In this document: piece by piece, positions 7,710 to 17,977 of the stretch
Layout of the letters: every line of letters begins with the position of its first letter
How positions within the stretch are numbered: position 1 is the stretch's first letter
NCBI RefSeq assembly: GCF_014697475.1
Contig: NZ_JACJRV010000023.1
Span: 1-64,000 of the forward strand
DNA length: 64,000 nucleotides
DNA from: Nostoc sp. FACHB-152
GTDB taxonomy: Bacteria; Cyanobacteriota; Cyanobacteriia; Cyanobacteriales; Nostocaceae
Direction: 5' to 3'
Position numbers and translations under genes: made by a program
The notes under the pieces: model-generated
Database searches by the model: none
Told to the model about the DNA's origin: nothing
The model's input: only the letters and a program-made list of their open reading frames with translations

Positions 7710-10700
7710 TTATTTAACACCTAGTACTTCTATATTTTTAGCATTCACGATTTCGCCCATTGCTACGACAATCTTGCGACTTCCTACGTAGGGATTACGT
7801 GCGTGTGCAGCCAACATATTGTCGAGCATTAAAACATCTCCCTTTTGCCAAGGGAAAGCAATTTCAGCTTGTTGATAAACAGCAGTAACTTCATCAATTA
7901 CTGATTGCTCAATTGGCTTACCATCACCGTAATAAACATTTCGCGGTAGGTTGTTTTCACCGAACAATGATAAGAGAGACTCGCGGACTGGTGTATCTAA
8001 ATAAGCTATATGATGCAACTGAATTTGATTGAAAAATACTAATTCGCCTGTTTTGGAATGTTTAGCGATCGCTTGCCGAATTTCTTTCGTTTTTAAACCG
8101 CAGTCTGCCTTCCATTCCCACTCAATTCCATTTTGATTACAGAATCTTTCGACTGCTGATTTATCACTGGTATGAAAGAAGTTTTGCCAACTTACATCTA
8201 GTTCATCTGTGTAGTTACGGACATACATTAATCCCTTTTGGGCAAATTTTTCTCTGATTTCAGAATCTAGTAATTGATAAACTTTACGACAATCAACAAT
8301 TGGTGTTTCTCCCCGTTCTTGTGCTGGTTGTACACAGTAAAACCAAATTTTCATCGGCCATCTGTGCAGGTGAGAACTTTCATTGTGGAATAAAATAGCT
8401 TTATCTGCGGGATAAGGTGTAGAACCATATACCTTTCCACCTAAACCTTCACGGGGTAAATCACCATATTCACCAAATAATTCTGCACAAATAGCTTGAG
8501 CAAAGTTTTCAAAATCCGCTACAGAAGTGGTGTTAAATCCTCTAAACAGAATAGCACCATGTTTCAATAAATTAGTTTCAATAAATTCTCGATTGTTTTT
8601 AGCCCAATCGATGATATCCAAGTCACAGACATTAGGTTGACAAACTAAAGGTAAAGTTTCTCCTGGCTGAAGATAACTAGTTTTAATTAATTGTTCTTGA
8701 GTCAAGCTGATAGCTTTAGGCTTGACCATTTTAAATTTTTGGAAGTTAGCAGACTGACGTTTAGTTTTTTCGCTAATTTGTTGTTGTTTCTCCTCTGGAG
8801 TCAGCATTTCTAAAGAATTAATCTTGGTATCTGGCTGCGCTACAATGCTAGTAAGGAGGGTTTTCAAGTGTGTGGAAAAGCAAGCGATCGCACTCTCATC
8901 AAATAAATCTGTTTTGTATCTCCAATTAAAGGAAATTTTCTGTTCTATTTCTACAGCAAATAAAGCTAAATCAAACTTTGATTGTCCATCTTCAATTTCT
9001 AGAGGATGTACTTTTAAATCAGTCAATTCAATTTCTGATGTAGGTGTATTTTGCAAAACAAACAGCACTTGAAATAGAGGCGTTTGCTGTAAATCTCTTT
9101 CTGTTTTTAACTCTTCTACTAGTTTGTCGAAAGGTAAATCTTGGTGAGCATAAGCTTGTAAAGTAACTTCACGCACTCGTTGTAATAACTCTTTAAAACT
9201 GGGATTCCCACGCATATCTGTGCGTAACACTAACAGGTTAATAAAAAACCCAATTAGTAATTCAGTTTTGCTCTGAGTACGATTAGCAATATCTGTACCG
9301 ACAACAATATCATCTAGATTGGTGTAGCGGTAAAGCAAAGTTTGTAAACCTGCCAGTAAAGTCATAAATAAACTGACATTTTCTTGGCGACTCAATTCGA
9401 GAATCTGTTGCGATAAATCTCCAGATAGTTCAAAACTGTAACTCGCACCTTTAAAAGTAGGATTAGCGGGTTGAGGACGCTGAATAGGTAACTTTAAGGT
9501 TGGTAAATTACCACCTAATAATTGTTTTTTCCAATAGGCTAATTGAGATTCTAAAACATTTCCTTGTAACCATTGCCTTTGCCAAACAGCAAAATCAGCA
9601 TATTGTATTGGTAAAGGTGCTAAAGGGTTAGGCTTACCATGAGAAAAAGCCTCATACAAAGTTACCAGTTCTTGAACTAAAATCCCCATCGACCAACCAT
9701 CAGAAATAATGTGGTGCATTGTCAGCAGCAATATGTGTTCTGTCTCATGCAGCCGCAGCAGTTTGACTCGTAATAAAGGACAACAAGTGAGATCAAAAGG
9801 CGTTAATTCTTCTTCTGTAGCCAATTTCTGCACTTGGTTAGCTTGTTCTGATGCTTCTAATGCTTGCAAGTCTACAATCGGCAATGACAAATCTAAATTT
9901 GGCACAATAACTTGCATTGGCTGTCCTTCTACAGCAACAAAGCTAGTCCGTAAACTTTCGTGTCTTTGTACAACCGCATCGAAGCTATCTTTTAGTGCAG
10001 ATATATCTAGTAAACCCGTAAGACGAACAGGTAGAGAAACGTTGTAGAGGGGACTATCGGGTACTAGCTGGCTGATAAACCATAACCGTTGTTGAGCAAA
10101 GGAGAGGGGTAAATCTCCATTGCGCGAAACAGGTTGAATAGGAGGATATTCGATAATTTTTGCCGACTGCAACGAGGTTTGGATATTTTCGGCTAACCCA
10201 GCAACAGTAGGGTTGGTAAATAAACAACTCAACGGTACTTCCACATTGAAAGCATCTCGCACCCGTGAGATAACTTGAGTAGCCAGCAGTGAGTGTCCAC
10301 CAAGATTGAAGAAGTTATCGTGAATACCTATCTGCTGTACAGCTAAAATTTCAGACCAGATTGATACTAGTTTTTCTTCGATGGGATTACTTGCAACCAC
10401 ATAATCAGCTTCTAACTCTAGTCTTGTCTGATTGGGAGAGGGAAGCGATCGCCTGTCTATCTTACCATTTGCTGTCAGTGGCCAAGCATCAACTAGCACA
10501 AACGCTGAAGGCAACATATACTCAGGCAGCTTTGATTGGAGATACTGGCGCAGTTCTGGTACAAGCTGGCGAGCAATTTTACCCTGCAAGGGATTGTTTG
10601 CGTAATTATGCCAAGATTTGAGGTATTGTTTTTTTATTGGAAAAGCAACTATTTTTCCTGTTGCTGGGGTTTGTCGCTGGAATAGAACATCATAACAGCC

Positions 10701-13700
10701 ATCAATACCACCATTCGTCCAAATAATTTCTATTTTGTAAGGTAATTTGTCACTTAAAGCCCATATATCTTCGGGTTCTACAGCTTCTTTTAAAATCTCT
10801 GGCTGCAAAGACCGCAGTTCACCCACTGTTTGCGGTGCTGATTCCTGTTTGAGCAATTCTAAAGTTTTCACTTCTGCTATCAAACGCGCATCTAGTACTC
10901 GGCGCAGTCCTAGTATTTGCGGTTGGGTGGACTCTAATAACTGTACAAGCGCAGTTAATGTTAATCCTTGCTGTTGCCAGTCTAACCATGTAACATCTCG
11001 TGGAATGTCAACTTGATTACCAACATGAAGAATTACGTCATAACGAAACAGGGTAAGTTCGTTGCGGTCATAGCCACGCTTCGGTTGAATTTGGACATAG
11101 GTAATTTGAGGTAAATGCTGCGGTAATGTGAGAAAGAAAGCCGGATCAACCACCAGTTCTTCTTCTTGATTCAGGCATTTTTGAACTTGCTGTTGTAATT
11201 CCTCAATCGATAAAGAATCAGGCGCATTATACAAAGCAATTGAAGTGTGAAACGCACTCAGTAGTGCTAAATTACGCACATCTCCGACAAAAATTTTACC
11301 TCCAGATTCAACTAATTGACTTGCCCCTTCTAGAACGCGCAATAGATAGTTAATACTCGGAAAATATTGGATAACTGAGTTAATAATTACAGTATCAAAA
11401 CTAGTAGATTGAATTTCCTCAAAGTTATCTGCTAGCCTTTGAAACAACCGGACTTGAGGTAGTGGCTTTTGTTGAGTGTCTAAAACTTTTCGTACATAAT
11501 TCAAAGCGGTGGCTGAGAAATCTGTTGCCCAATATTGGCTACAGTGGGGTGCAACACGCAGCAGCAATAATCCAGTTCCACAACCAATTTCTAGGACACG
11601 CTTTGGTTGACAAGCTAAAATTCTCTCAACTGTCGAATTGACCCAATACTGCATTTGGTCTTGCGGTATTGGTAAATTTGTATAGCTACTATTCCAACCA
11701 GTAAGATTTAACGATGCCTCGTGATTGGAATTAGTCTGACTATAGGTTTCATCATAGAGCGATCGCCACTCTGAAACTTGTTGTGCCAGCAATTCCTGTT
11801 CATTATATAAAGAAGACGGAATCAAATAAGATATCAATCGATTATCTTTGCTGATGACTAAAGCATCTTCTACAGACTCATGTTGTCTGAGACTCGCTTC
11901 TATTTCCCCTAACTCAATACGAAAGCCACGAATTTTAACTTGCTGATCGATGCGTCCGAGGTATTCAATATTGCCATCTGAAAGATAACGGGCTAAATCA
12001 CCAGTTTTATATAACTTTGCTCCTGGCTGATTACTAAAAGGATTGTCAATAAATCTTTCTAAAGTTAATTCGGGACGATTTAAATAACCTCTAGCGACAC
12101 CAGCACCACCAATATACAGTTCACCCACAACTCCAATAGGAACTAGCTGTAAATGGTTATCTAAAATATATATTTCAGTATTGGCAATCGGACGACCAAT
12201 GGGAATATTCCCTAAAGGGAAGCTTTTTTTGTCCACTTCATAAATACAGCATCCTACTACTGTTTCTGTGGGGCCATATTCGTTAATTAATCTAGTATGT
12301 GGTGCTTGTTTTTGCCAGAAGGAAGTGATTTTCTCTGATAAAGCTTCACCACCAATAATAAATGCTTGCGTGTTGATGTTTACTTCTTCACCACCTAATA
12401 AATCCTTAAGTATTTCTAAATGAGCAGGGGTAATTTTTACCAAACTGAACTTACAAGCAGAACACAAAGCTTGTCTAAGTGCTTCTATTTCATCTTCCTC
12501 TGGTAAAAGGACTACTTTACGCCCTACTAATAAAGGAGAGAATAAACTGGTAATCGTGGCATCAAAAGCAATAGAGGAATTAACTGTAGATCCTTCTCCA
12601 TCAGCAACATTATAGGCTTTTGTACACCAGCTTAAATAATTCACCATACCACTATGAACAATCATTGTGCCTTTAGGCTTTCCAGTGGAACCGGAAGTAT
12701 AAATTATGTAAGCCAAATTGTCTGGTTTGACGGCACTGTCAGGGTTATTTTGAGAGTAATCAGCAAAGTTTTGCCAATCCTTATCCAGACAGATTGTTTG
12801 TGCTTGGTGTTGTGGAAGTTTGTCTAATAGTTTGTTTTGAGTTAATAGGACTGGTAATTGTGAATCTGCTAGCATATATGCTAAACGTTCTGGCGGATAT
12901 GTAGGGTCTAAGGGTAGATAAGCACCACCAGCTTTGAGAATTCCTAACAGTCCTACCATCATTTCTAGAGAACGATTGATGCATATACCTACCAATACTT
13001 CTGGTGCAACTCCCAATGTTTGTAAATGATGTGCTAGTTGGTTAGCCTGGTTGTTTAATTCCCGGTAAGTTAATTGTTGTTCTTTAAATACAACCGCTAC
13101 TGCATCCGGTGTTTTTTCTGCCTGGATTTCAATTAACTGATGAACACACAAATCCTGCGCCCAGGTTTTTTGAGTATCATTCCACTCTACAAGCAGTTGG
13201 CGTTTTTCAGTCTCTGCTAATAATGGCAATTCAGACAGCTTGGCTTGAGGGTTAGCAACAATACCAGCAAGCAAGGTTTGGAAATTTTCTATTATCCGCG
13301 CAATTGTAGCTGCATCAAATAATTCAGTGCTATATTCCAAACTGGCGCTAATTTCCCCATTAATTTCTTCTGATAATGTCAAATTTAAATCAAATGCTGC
13401 TGTTTGATTTTCGTATTCCACCATGCTTAAAGTCAAATCAGGTAAATCCAGCACTTCCATAGGTGTATTCTGGAGTTGAAAAGACACCTGAAAAAGTGGA
13501 TTGTAGCTTAATAAATTACGCTCTGGTTGAAGTTCTTCAACTATTTTTTCAAAAGGAAAATCTTGGCGATCGTAAGCTCCTAATGTCACTTCACGCACTC
13601 TCACCAGCAACTCTCTAAAAGTCAGGTTGCTATCAAGATGAGTTCGCAATACTAAAGAGTTGACAAAAAAACCAATGAGTTTTTCCGTTTCGGCTCGGTT

Positions 13701-14660
13701 ACGATTAGCAATTGGTGAACCTATGCAGATATCCTCTTGACCAGTGTAGCGGTGCAATAAAACTTTAAAAGCTGCTAGCAAAGTCATAAACAAAGTTACT
13801 CCTTCACTGCGACTTAAAGAATTTAATGCTTCAGTTAAATCCTTGGATAAAACAAAACATTGAGTCGCACCTTCCAAAGTAGAAATTGTTGGTCGTGGTC
13901 GGTCAGTGGGTAGATGCAGTATTGGAGGATTGGCTAATTGCTGCTTCCAGTAAGCTAGTTGCTCGTCCCAAACCTTACCTTGTAGCCAATTTCTTTGCCA
14001 AACAGCAAAGTCAGGGTATTGAATGGGCAATTCTGGCAGAGAAGGTACTTTACCATGATAAAAAGCTGGATAGAGTACGGCTAATTCATCCACTAGCACC
14101 CCTATCGACCAAATATCAGAAACGATATGGTGCATGGTAAATACCATCACATATTCTGTTTGATTTAACTGCAATAGCTTTACCCGCAGTAACGGGTCTC
14201 GTGTCAAATCAAAAGGAATTAGAGATTCTTCAATAATTATTTTTTGTAATTCTTGCTCTTGATCTGCTGATGGTACTTCACACAAATCAATTATTGATAG
14301 TTTTAAGCTTAAGGATGAAGCAATTACTTGAACAGGTTTTCCTTCTACGGCAGTAAAAGTAGTTCTTAGAGCTTCATGTCGTCTAATAATCTCATTGATG
14401 CTTTGTTCTAGTGCTGCTATGTTTAGCTTACCTTGCAAACGCACAGCATGAGTAATGTTATAGAAAACATTACCTGGTTGCAGTTGTTCAATAAACCACA
14501 GCCTTTCTTGGGCAAAAGATAAAGGAAAAGAGTTAGATTCTCGACTTTGAGCAGTAAGAACGGTAGGTGCAATTTTCTCTGTTTGCTGGTTCAGCCGTTG
14601 CAATAGCAGTTCGCGCTTTTCAGGAGAAAGAGCAGCAATTCGTTTAGTAATGTCTGTCAT
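7710..14660 (-). CDS. NRPS: C-A(Asn-like, N-MT)-PCP-C-TauD hydroxylase
   Basis: The order over 2316 residues is: C with HHIVSDIWS; A with YTSGSTGKPKGT and NEYGPTETVVG; an N-methyltransferase inserted after A8 (RVLEIGCGTGLLLL); the A-domain tail (LPEYMLPSAF, NGKID); PCP (FFNLGGHSLL); a second C with intact HHIISDGWS; and, from about residue 1985, a Fe(II)/2-oxoglutarate oxygenase of the TauD/SyrP type. The oxygenase has His2092-x-Glu2094, distal His2286 and Arg2295. The hand-read code D-A-T-K-I-G-E-V-G-K is Asn-like, so N-methyl-Asn is predicted. The final C-TauD part has no A domain of its own and must work with the C*-A(Asp)-PCP of the next protein, where the oxygenase would make beta-hydroxy-Asp. 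A good ribosome site (AGGGAGAA) precedes the start, 18 bases after the previous stop. Confidence 0.93.
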   Translation of the reverse strand: MTDITKRIAALSPEKRELLLQRLNQQTEKIAPTVLTAQSRESNSFPLSFAQERLWFIEQLQPGNVFYNITHAVRLQGKLNIAALEQSINEIIRRHEALRTTFTAVEGKPVQVIASSLSLKLSIIDLCEVPSADQEQELQKIIIEESLIPFDLTRDPLLRVKLLQLNQTEYVMVFTMHHIVSDIWSIGVLVDELAVLYPAFYHGKVPSLPELPIQYPDFAVWQRNWLQGKVWDEQLAYWKQQLANPPILHLPTDRPRPTISTLEGATQCFVLSKDLTEALNSLSRSEGVTLFMTLLAAFKVLLHRYTGQEDICIGSPIANRNRAETEKLIGFFVNSLVLRTHLDSNLTFRELLVRVREVTLGAYDRQDFPFEKIVEELQPERNLLSYNPLFQVSFQLQNTPMEVLDLPDLTLSMVEYENQTAAFDLNLTLSEEINGEISASLEYSTELFDAATIARIIENFQTLLAGIVANPQAKLSELPLLAETEKRQLLVEWNDTQKTWAQDLCVHQLIEIQAEKTPDAVAVVFKEQQLTYRELNNQANQLAHHLQTLGVAPEVLVGICINRSLEMMVGLLGILKAGGAYLPLDPTYPPERLAYMLADSQLPVLLTQNKLLDKLPQHQAQTICLDKDWQNFADYSQNNPDSAVKPDNLAYIIYTSGSTGKPKGTMIVHSGMVNYLSWCTKAYNVADGEGSTVNSSIAFDATITSLFSPLLVGRKVVLLPEEDEIEALRQALCSACKFSLVKITPAHLEILKDLLGGEEVNINTQAFIIGGEALSEKITSFWQKQAPHTRLINEYGPTETVVGCCIYEVDKKSFPLGNIPIGRPIANTEIYILDNHLQLVPIGVVGELYIGGAGVARGYLNRPELTLERFIDNPFSNQPGAKLYKTGDLARYLSDGNIEYLGRIDQQVKIRGFRIELGEIEASLRQHESVEDALVISKDNRLISYLIPSSLYNEQELLAQQVSEWRSLYDETYSQTNSNHEASLNLTGWNSSYTNLPIPQDQMQYWVNSTVERILACQPKRVLEIGCGTGLLLLRVAPHCSQYWATDFSATALNYVRKVLDTQQKPLPQVRLFQRLADNFEEIQSTSFDTVIINSVIQYFPSINYLLRVLEGASQLVESGGKIFVGDVRNLALLSAFHTSIALYNAPDSLSIEELQQQVQKCLNQEEELVVDPAFFLTLPQHLPQITYVQIQPKRGYDRNELTLFRYDVILHVGNQVDIPRDVTWLDWQQQGLTLTALVQLLESTQPQILGLRRVLDARLIAEVKTLELLKQESAPQTVGELRSLQPEILKEAVEPEDIWALSDKLPYKIEIIWTNGGIDGCYDVLFQRQTPATGKIVAFPIKKQYLKSWHNYANNPLQGKIARQLVPELRQYLQSKLPEYMLPSAFVLVDAWPLTANGKIDRRSLPSPNQTRLELEADYVVASNPIEEKLVSIWSEILAVQQIGIHDNFFNLGGHSLLATQVISRVRDAFNVEVPLSCLFTNPTVAGLAENIQTSLQSAKIIEYPPIQPVSRNGDLPLSFAQQRLWFISQLVPDSPLYNVSLPVRLTGLLDISALKDSFDAVVQRHESLRTSFVAVEGQPMQVIVPNLDLSLPIVDLQALEASEQANQVQKLATEEELTPFDLTCCPLLRVKLLRLHETEHILLLTMHHIISDGWSMGILVQELVTLYEAFSHGKPNPLAPLPIQYADFAVWQRQWLQGNVLESQLAYWKKQLLGGNLPTLKLPIQRPQPANPTFKGASYSFELSGDLSQQILELSRQENVSLFMTLLAGLQTLLYRYTNLDDIVVGTDIANRTQSKTELLIGFFINLLVLRTDMRGNPSFKELLQRVREVTLQAYAHQDLPFDKLVEELKTERDLQQTPLFQVLFVLQNTPTSEIELTDLKVHPLEIEDGQSKFDLALFAVEIEQKISFNWRYKTDLFDESAIACFSTHLKTLLTSIVAQPDTKINSLEMLTPEEKQQQISEKTKRQSANFQKFKMVKPKAISLTQEQLIKTSYLQPGETLPLVCQPNVCDLDIIDWAKNNREFIETNLLKHGAILFRGFNTTSVADFENFAQAICAELFGEYGDLPREGLGGKVYGSTPYPADKAILFHNESSHLHRWPMKIWFYCVQPAQERGETPIVDCRKVYQLLDSEIREKFAQKGLMYVRNYTDELDVSWQNFFHTSDKSAVERFCNQNGIEWEWKADCGLKTKEIRQAIAKHSKTGELVFFNQIQLHHIAYLDTPVRESLLSLFGENNLPRNVYYGDGKPIEQSVIDEVTAVYQQAEIAFPWQKGDVLMLDNMLAAHARNPYVGSRKIVVAMGEIVNAKNIEVLGVK

Positions 14661-14678
14661 AGTTTTCGTTCTCCCTGA

Positions 14679-17600
14679 TTAAATATTGTCTGCTTCTAAC
14701 TCTGCTAACATTTCGGACAGCATTGCCTCATCTGTTTGTTGTGCTAATGTTTGGGCTACCATAACCGCTAAATCAGCAACAGTAGGAGCATCAAAAAACT
14801 GGCGCAAAGGTAACTCTACTTGCAAAGTTTGACGTAATCGCGAAATTACTTGTGTGGCTAGTAGAGAATGTCCTCCTAACTCAAAGAAACGGTCATGAAT
14901 TCCCACTTGCTCAACACCGAGAATCTCTGACCAAATTTGAGCGATCGCTTCTTCTACAGGTGTCCGAGGTGCGACAAAATTAGCTGATACTTTAATTTTT
15001 TCTGGTGCGGGTAGTGCTTTGATGTCTACTTTCCCGTTAGGCAGATGGGGTAAAGAATCTAACTGCACAAATGCCGATGGCATCATGTACTCAGGTAACT
15101 TTTCTTGGAGGAAATGCCGTAGTTCATCAGAAGTGGGTGAGTATTCCTGATGCGGTACTATGTAAGCTACTAAACGCTTGTTTCCTGGTTCATCTTCTCT
15201 GGCAATAACTACAAGCGATCGCACTTGTGGATGTTGACTTAGTACTGCTTCAATCTCACTTAATTCAATCCGAAAACCTCGGATTTTCACTTGCTGATCG
15301 ATTCGTCCTAGAAACTCAATATTACCGTTTGGAAGATAACGTGCTAAATCTCCAGTTTTGTAAAGGCGAACCCCTTCTTGATTGCTAAATGGATTTGGGA
15401 TAAATTTTTGTGCAGTCAAATCAGGGCGATTGAGGTAGCCTTGCGCTAAACCCTCGCCACTAATATATAGTTCTCCAGCTACGCCTAAAGGAACTGGATG
15501 CAAATGCGAATCTAGTAAATAGATTTGCGTGTTAGCGATCGGGCGACCGATAGATATTTGCGTTCCTATTTCCGTCCTATGACAATGATATACGGTACTC
15601 CAAACGGTTCCTTCAGTAGGGCCATATTCATTAAACAGAGACGTGTTTGGTCGCAATTCCCAATGACGCATCACCAGAATTTTTGGACAAGGTTCGCCAG
15701 CCACAATCACGGTACGCAGTGATGCCAACTTTTCTGGTTGTGCTTGTTCTAAAAGTAGGGCATAAAGTGAAGGCAGGGTTAATGTATGTGATATCTGATT
15801 TTGGGCAATTAGTTCAATCAGTTCGGGTAAATCCAGTTCTCCACCTTCTTGAGGAAAGAACAGCGTTCCGCCTTGACATAAAGTCCAAAAAATTCCGGCA
15901 ACTGAACTATCAAAAGCAAAAGATGAGAGTAATAAGAAACTGGTTAAAGGCTCTTGATAGTAATTAATCCGAGCAATGGTTGAGTGAACTAGATTACGAT
16001 GGGTAATTTTTACGCCTTTAGGTTTACCTGTAGAACCAGAGGTGTAGATAACATAAACTAAATTTTCAGATGTGACTTCAGTAATGGGGTTAGCTGAATT
16101 TTGTTGGGTAATAATGTCCCATTCTGCATCTAAACAGATTAATTTGGCTTTGTGTTCAGGCAAATTTTCTACTAGGTGTTGCTGCGTCAGTAAAACAGGT
16201 GTTTGAGTATCTAATAATAAAAATTCTAGTCGTTCTTTGGGATATTTTGGATCTAGTGGTAGATATGCGCCGCCAGCTTTGAGGATACCCAGAATGCCAA
16301 CAATCATATCCAGGGAACGCTCAACGCAAATCCCCACCAATACCTCTGGTTTTACTCCTAATTGTCTGAGGTAATGTGCTAGTTGATTAGCACGAATATT
16401 TAATTCACTATAAGTTAGTTTTTGATTGTTAAAGCTAACAGCTATTTTGTTTGGTGCTTTTTCGACTTGCTCCTCAAATAGCTGATGTATGCACTTGTTT
16501 TTTGGGTAATCAACCTGCGTATTGTTAAATTCAACTAATAGTTGCTGTAATTCATAGAAATTGAGGATTTCTAACTCACTGATAGTAGCTGACGGCTGGT
16601 TGACTGTACTTTTTAACAACGTCTCAAAATTTCCTGCCACGCTTTGAATAGTTTCTGCGGAAAATAAGTGAGAATCATAATAAAAATCAACAATCAACGC
16701 ATCATTTTGATACCAACAGGAGCATTTAACTTTAAACCTGTCAGTACAAATATATTGTTTGTAAATTGAAAATTTAACATCCGTATTACAATAACTAGCT
16801 GGCTGTAAATTCGATTCAAAACCAAAAGGACAATAGCTGGCAATATTTATATTTGAAATTAGTTCCCAATTAAAACTATCCTGCCATTCATAAATTTCTG
16901 CAATAGATTTATTATTGTAATTTAATATATTCTTAATTTGGCTACTTTCTGATAAATAACAATGTAGAGGTAAATATTTTGTCAATAGTCCTAAAGCACT
17001 ACTTAATTCCTCATATTGACGGCCATCACTTGCCATACCAATTACAATATCTGGCTGTCCAGTCAAACGCATTAGTAATATTTGCCAGCAAGTTAATAAA
17101 AATATATCTACAGAAGTCTGATATTCTTGCGCCAATGATAATATTTTTTCTGTAATTTCAGGATTGATTTTTACAGAAAAAACTTGCGGTTGCAAATCTG
17201 AATCAACTTCTTGCTTATTTTCTAATGGTAGATGCAAATCCAAAAACTGAAAAATATCTTGCTTACGCCAATATTCTCTTCCTATTTTTGTATCTTCAGC
17301 CTCAAGTAACTCATTTTGCCATTCAGCGATATCAGCATATTGAATTGAGTCATCAGATGATTCTTCACCAGTTGAGAAAAGTTGATAATAATTGCTAAGT
17401 TCACGTACTAAGTTTCTCAGCGTTGCCGAATCAGCGCAAAGTGCTGGCAAACTAATTATCAATAGATATTTTTGAGACGATAGAGTAAATAAAGATGCGT
17501 AAACAATAGAGTTCTGCTCTAAATTGAAAGGTAGTTGAAGCATTTGAGCAAAATTTTTGTCAATCTCTATCTCTTGCTGAGAAGGAGAATAATCACTCAA

Positions 17601-17873
17601 GTTACATTCTTCTTGCCATAAGATGCTGCCATCTGTTATTACCTGCACAGGAATATTCATACCAGGTAAGCATTTAAAATTAGTACGAAAAATTTCCTGC
17701 CGATTGACAATTTCTTGCAAAGCTTGTTTGAGGATAGCTGTATTGAGACTGCCTTCTATCAGAACAGCACATTGAGAGCGATAAGGCTGTTGATTATTAT
17801 TTTCTTGCTGCAACAGCCACAGATATTTCTGCTGTGGTGAAAGTCGTATTCCTTCTAAAACTTCTGTTCGCAT
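14679..17873 (-). CDS. NRPS: C*(interface-like)-A(His-like)-PCP
   Basis: The 1064-residue protein begins with a condensation-like domain in which HHxxxDG is replaced by LPALCADS (142-149) and the later signature reads GMASDGRQYEEL. The terminal module has both features, and no other C domain in the window does. The adenylation domain follows (YTSGSTGKPKGV, NEYGPTEGTVW), then a PCP (FFELGGHSLL) and a short acidic tail. My hand-aligned specificity code is D-S-A-T-I-A-E-V-W-K, which shares D-S...A-E-V...K with histidine codes such as that of bacitracin synthetase. With the free TauD oxygenase just upstream, beta-hydroxy-histidine is the likely product. The real condensation domain is the last domain of the protein encoded two genes upstream. 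A strong GGATAGGAAG ribosome site precedes the start. The code match should be checked by profile alignment. Confidence 0.92.
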   Translation of the reverse strand: MRTEVLEGIRLSPQQKYLWLLQQENNNQQPYRSQCAVLIEGSLNTAILKQALQEIVNRQEIFRTNFKCLPGMNIPVQVITDGSILWQEECNLSDYSPSQQEIEIDKNFAQMLQLPFNLEQNSIVYASLFTLSSQKYLLIISLPALCADSATLRNLVRELSNYYQLFSTGEESSDDSIQYADIAEWQNELLEAEDTKIGREYWRKQDIFQFLDLHLPLENKQEVDSDLQPQVFSVKINPEITEKILSLAQEYQTSVDIFLLTCWQILLMRLTGQPDIVIGMASDGRQYEELSSALGLLTKYLPLHCYLSESSQIKNILNYNNKSIAEIYEWQDSFNWELISNINIASYCPFGFESNLQPASYCNTDVKFSIYKQYICTDRFKVKCSCWYQNDALIVDFYYDSHLFSAETIQSVAGNFETLLKSTVNQPSATISELEILNFYELQQLLVEFNNTQVDYPKNKCIHQLFEEQVEKAPNKIAVSFNNQKLTYSELNIRANQLAHYLRQLGVKPEVLVGICVERSLDMIVGILGILKAGGAYLPLDPKYPKERLEFLLLDTQTPVLLTQQHLVENLPEHKAKLICLDAEWDIITQQNSANPITEVTSENLVYVIYTSGSTGKPKGVKITHRNLVHSTIARINYYQEPLTSFLLLSSFAFDSSVAGIFWTLCQGGTLFFPQEGGELDLPELIELIAQNQISHTLTLPSLYALLLEQAQPEKLASLRTVIVAGEPCPKILVMRHWELRPNTSLFNEYGPTEGTVWSTVYHCHRTEIGTQISIGRPIANTQIYLLDSHLHPVPLGVAGELYISGEGLAQGYLNRPDLTAQKFIPNPFSNQEGVRLYKTGDLARYLPNGNIEFLGRIDQQVKIRGFRIELSEIEAVLSQHPQVRSLVVIAREDEPGNKRLVAYIVPHQEYSPTSDELRHFLQEKLPEYMMPSAFVQLDSLPHLPNGKVDIKALPAPEKIKVSANFVAPRTPVEEAIAQIWSEILGVEQVGIHDRFFELGGHSLLATQVISRLRQTLQVELPLRQFFDAPTVADLAVMVAQTLAQQTDEAMLSEMLAELEADNI

Positions 17874-17977
17874 CTTCCTATCCTTTCGTGATGATAAATA
17901 AAGTTAACTAGTTTTTATTATTGTTATTAACTATTGCTAATATTCTCATTTTTAATAAACAAAAATAAATAGTAATC
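17874..17977 (-). promoter_or_regulatory. AT-rich gap with Fur-like half site, possible internal promoter
   Basis: This 104-base gap is the largest inside the run of NRPS genes. It is very AT-rich and on the minus strand contains AATGAGAAT at about 17942-17950, the core half of Fur-type iron boxes, upstream of the strong ribosome site of the next gene. An internal iron-regulated promoter is possible but rests on a half site only. Confidence 0.25.
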
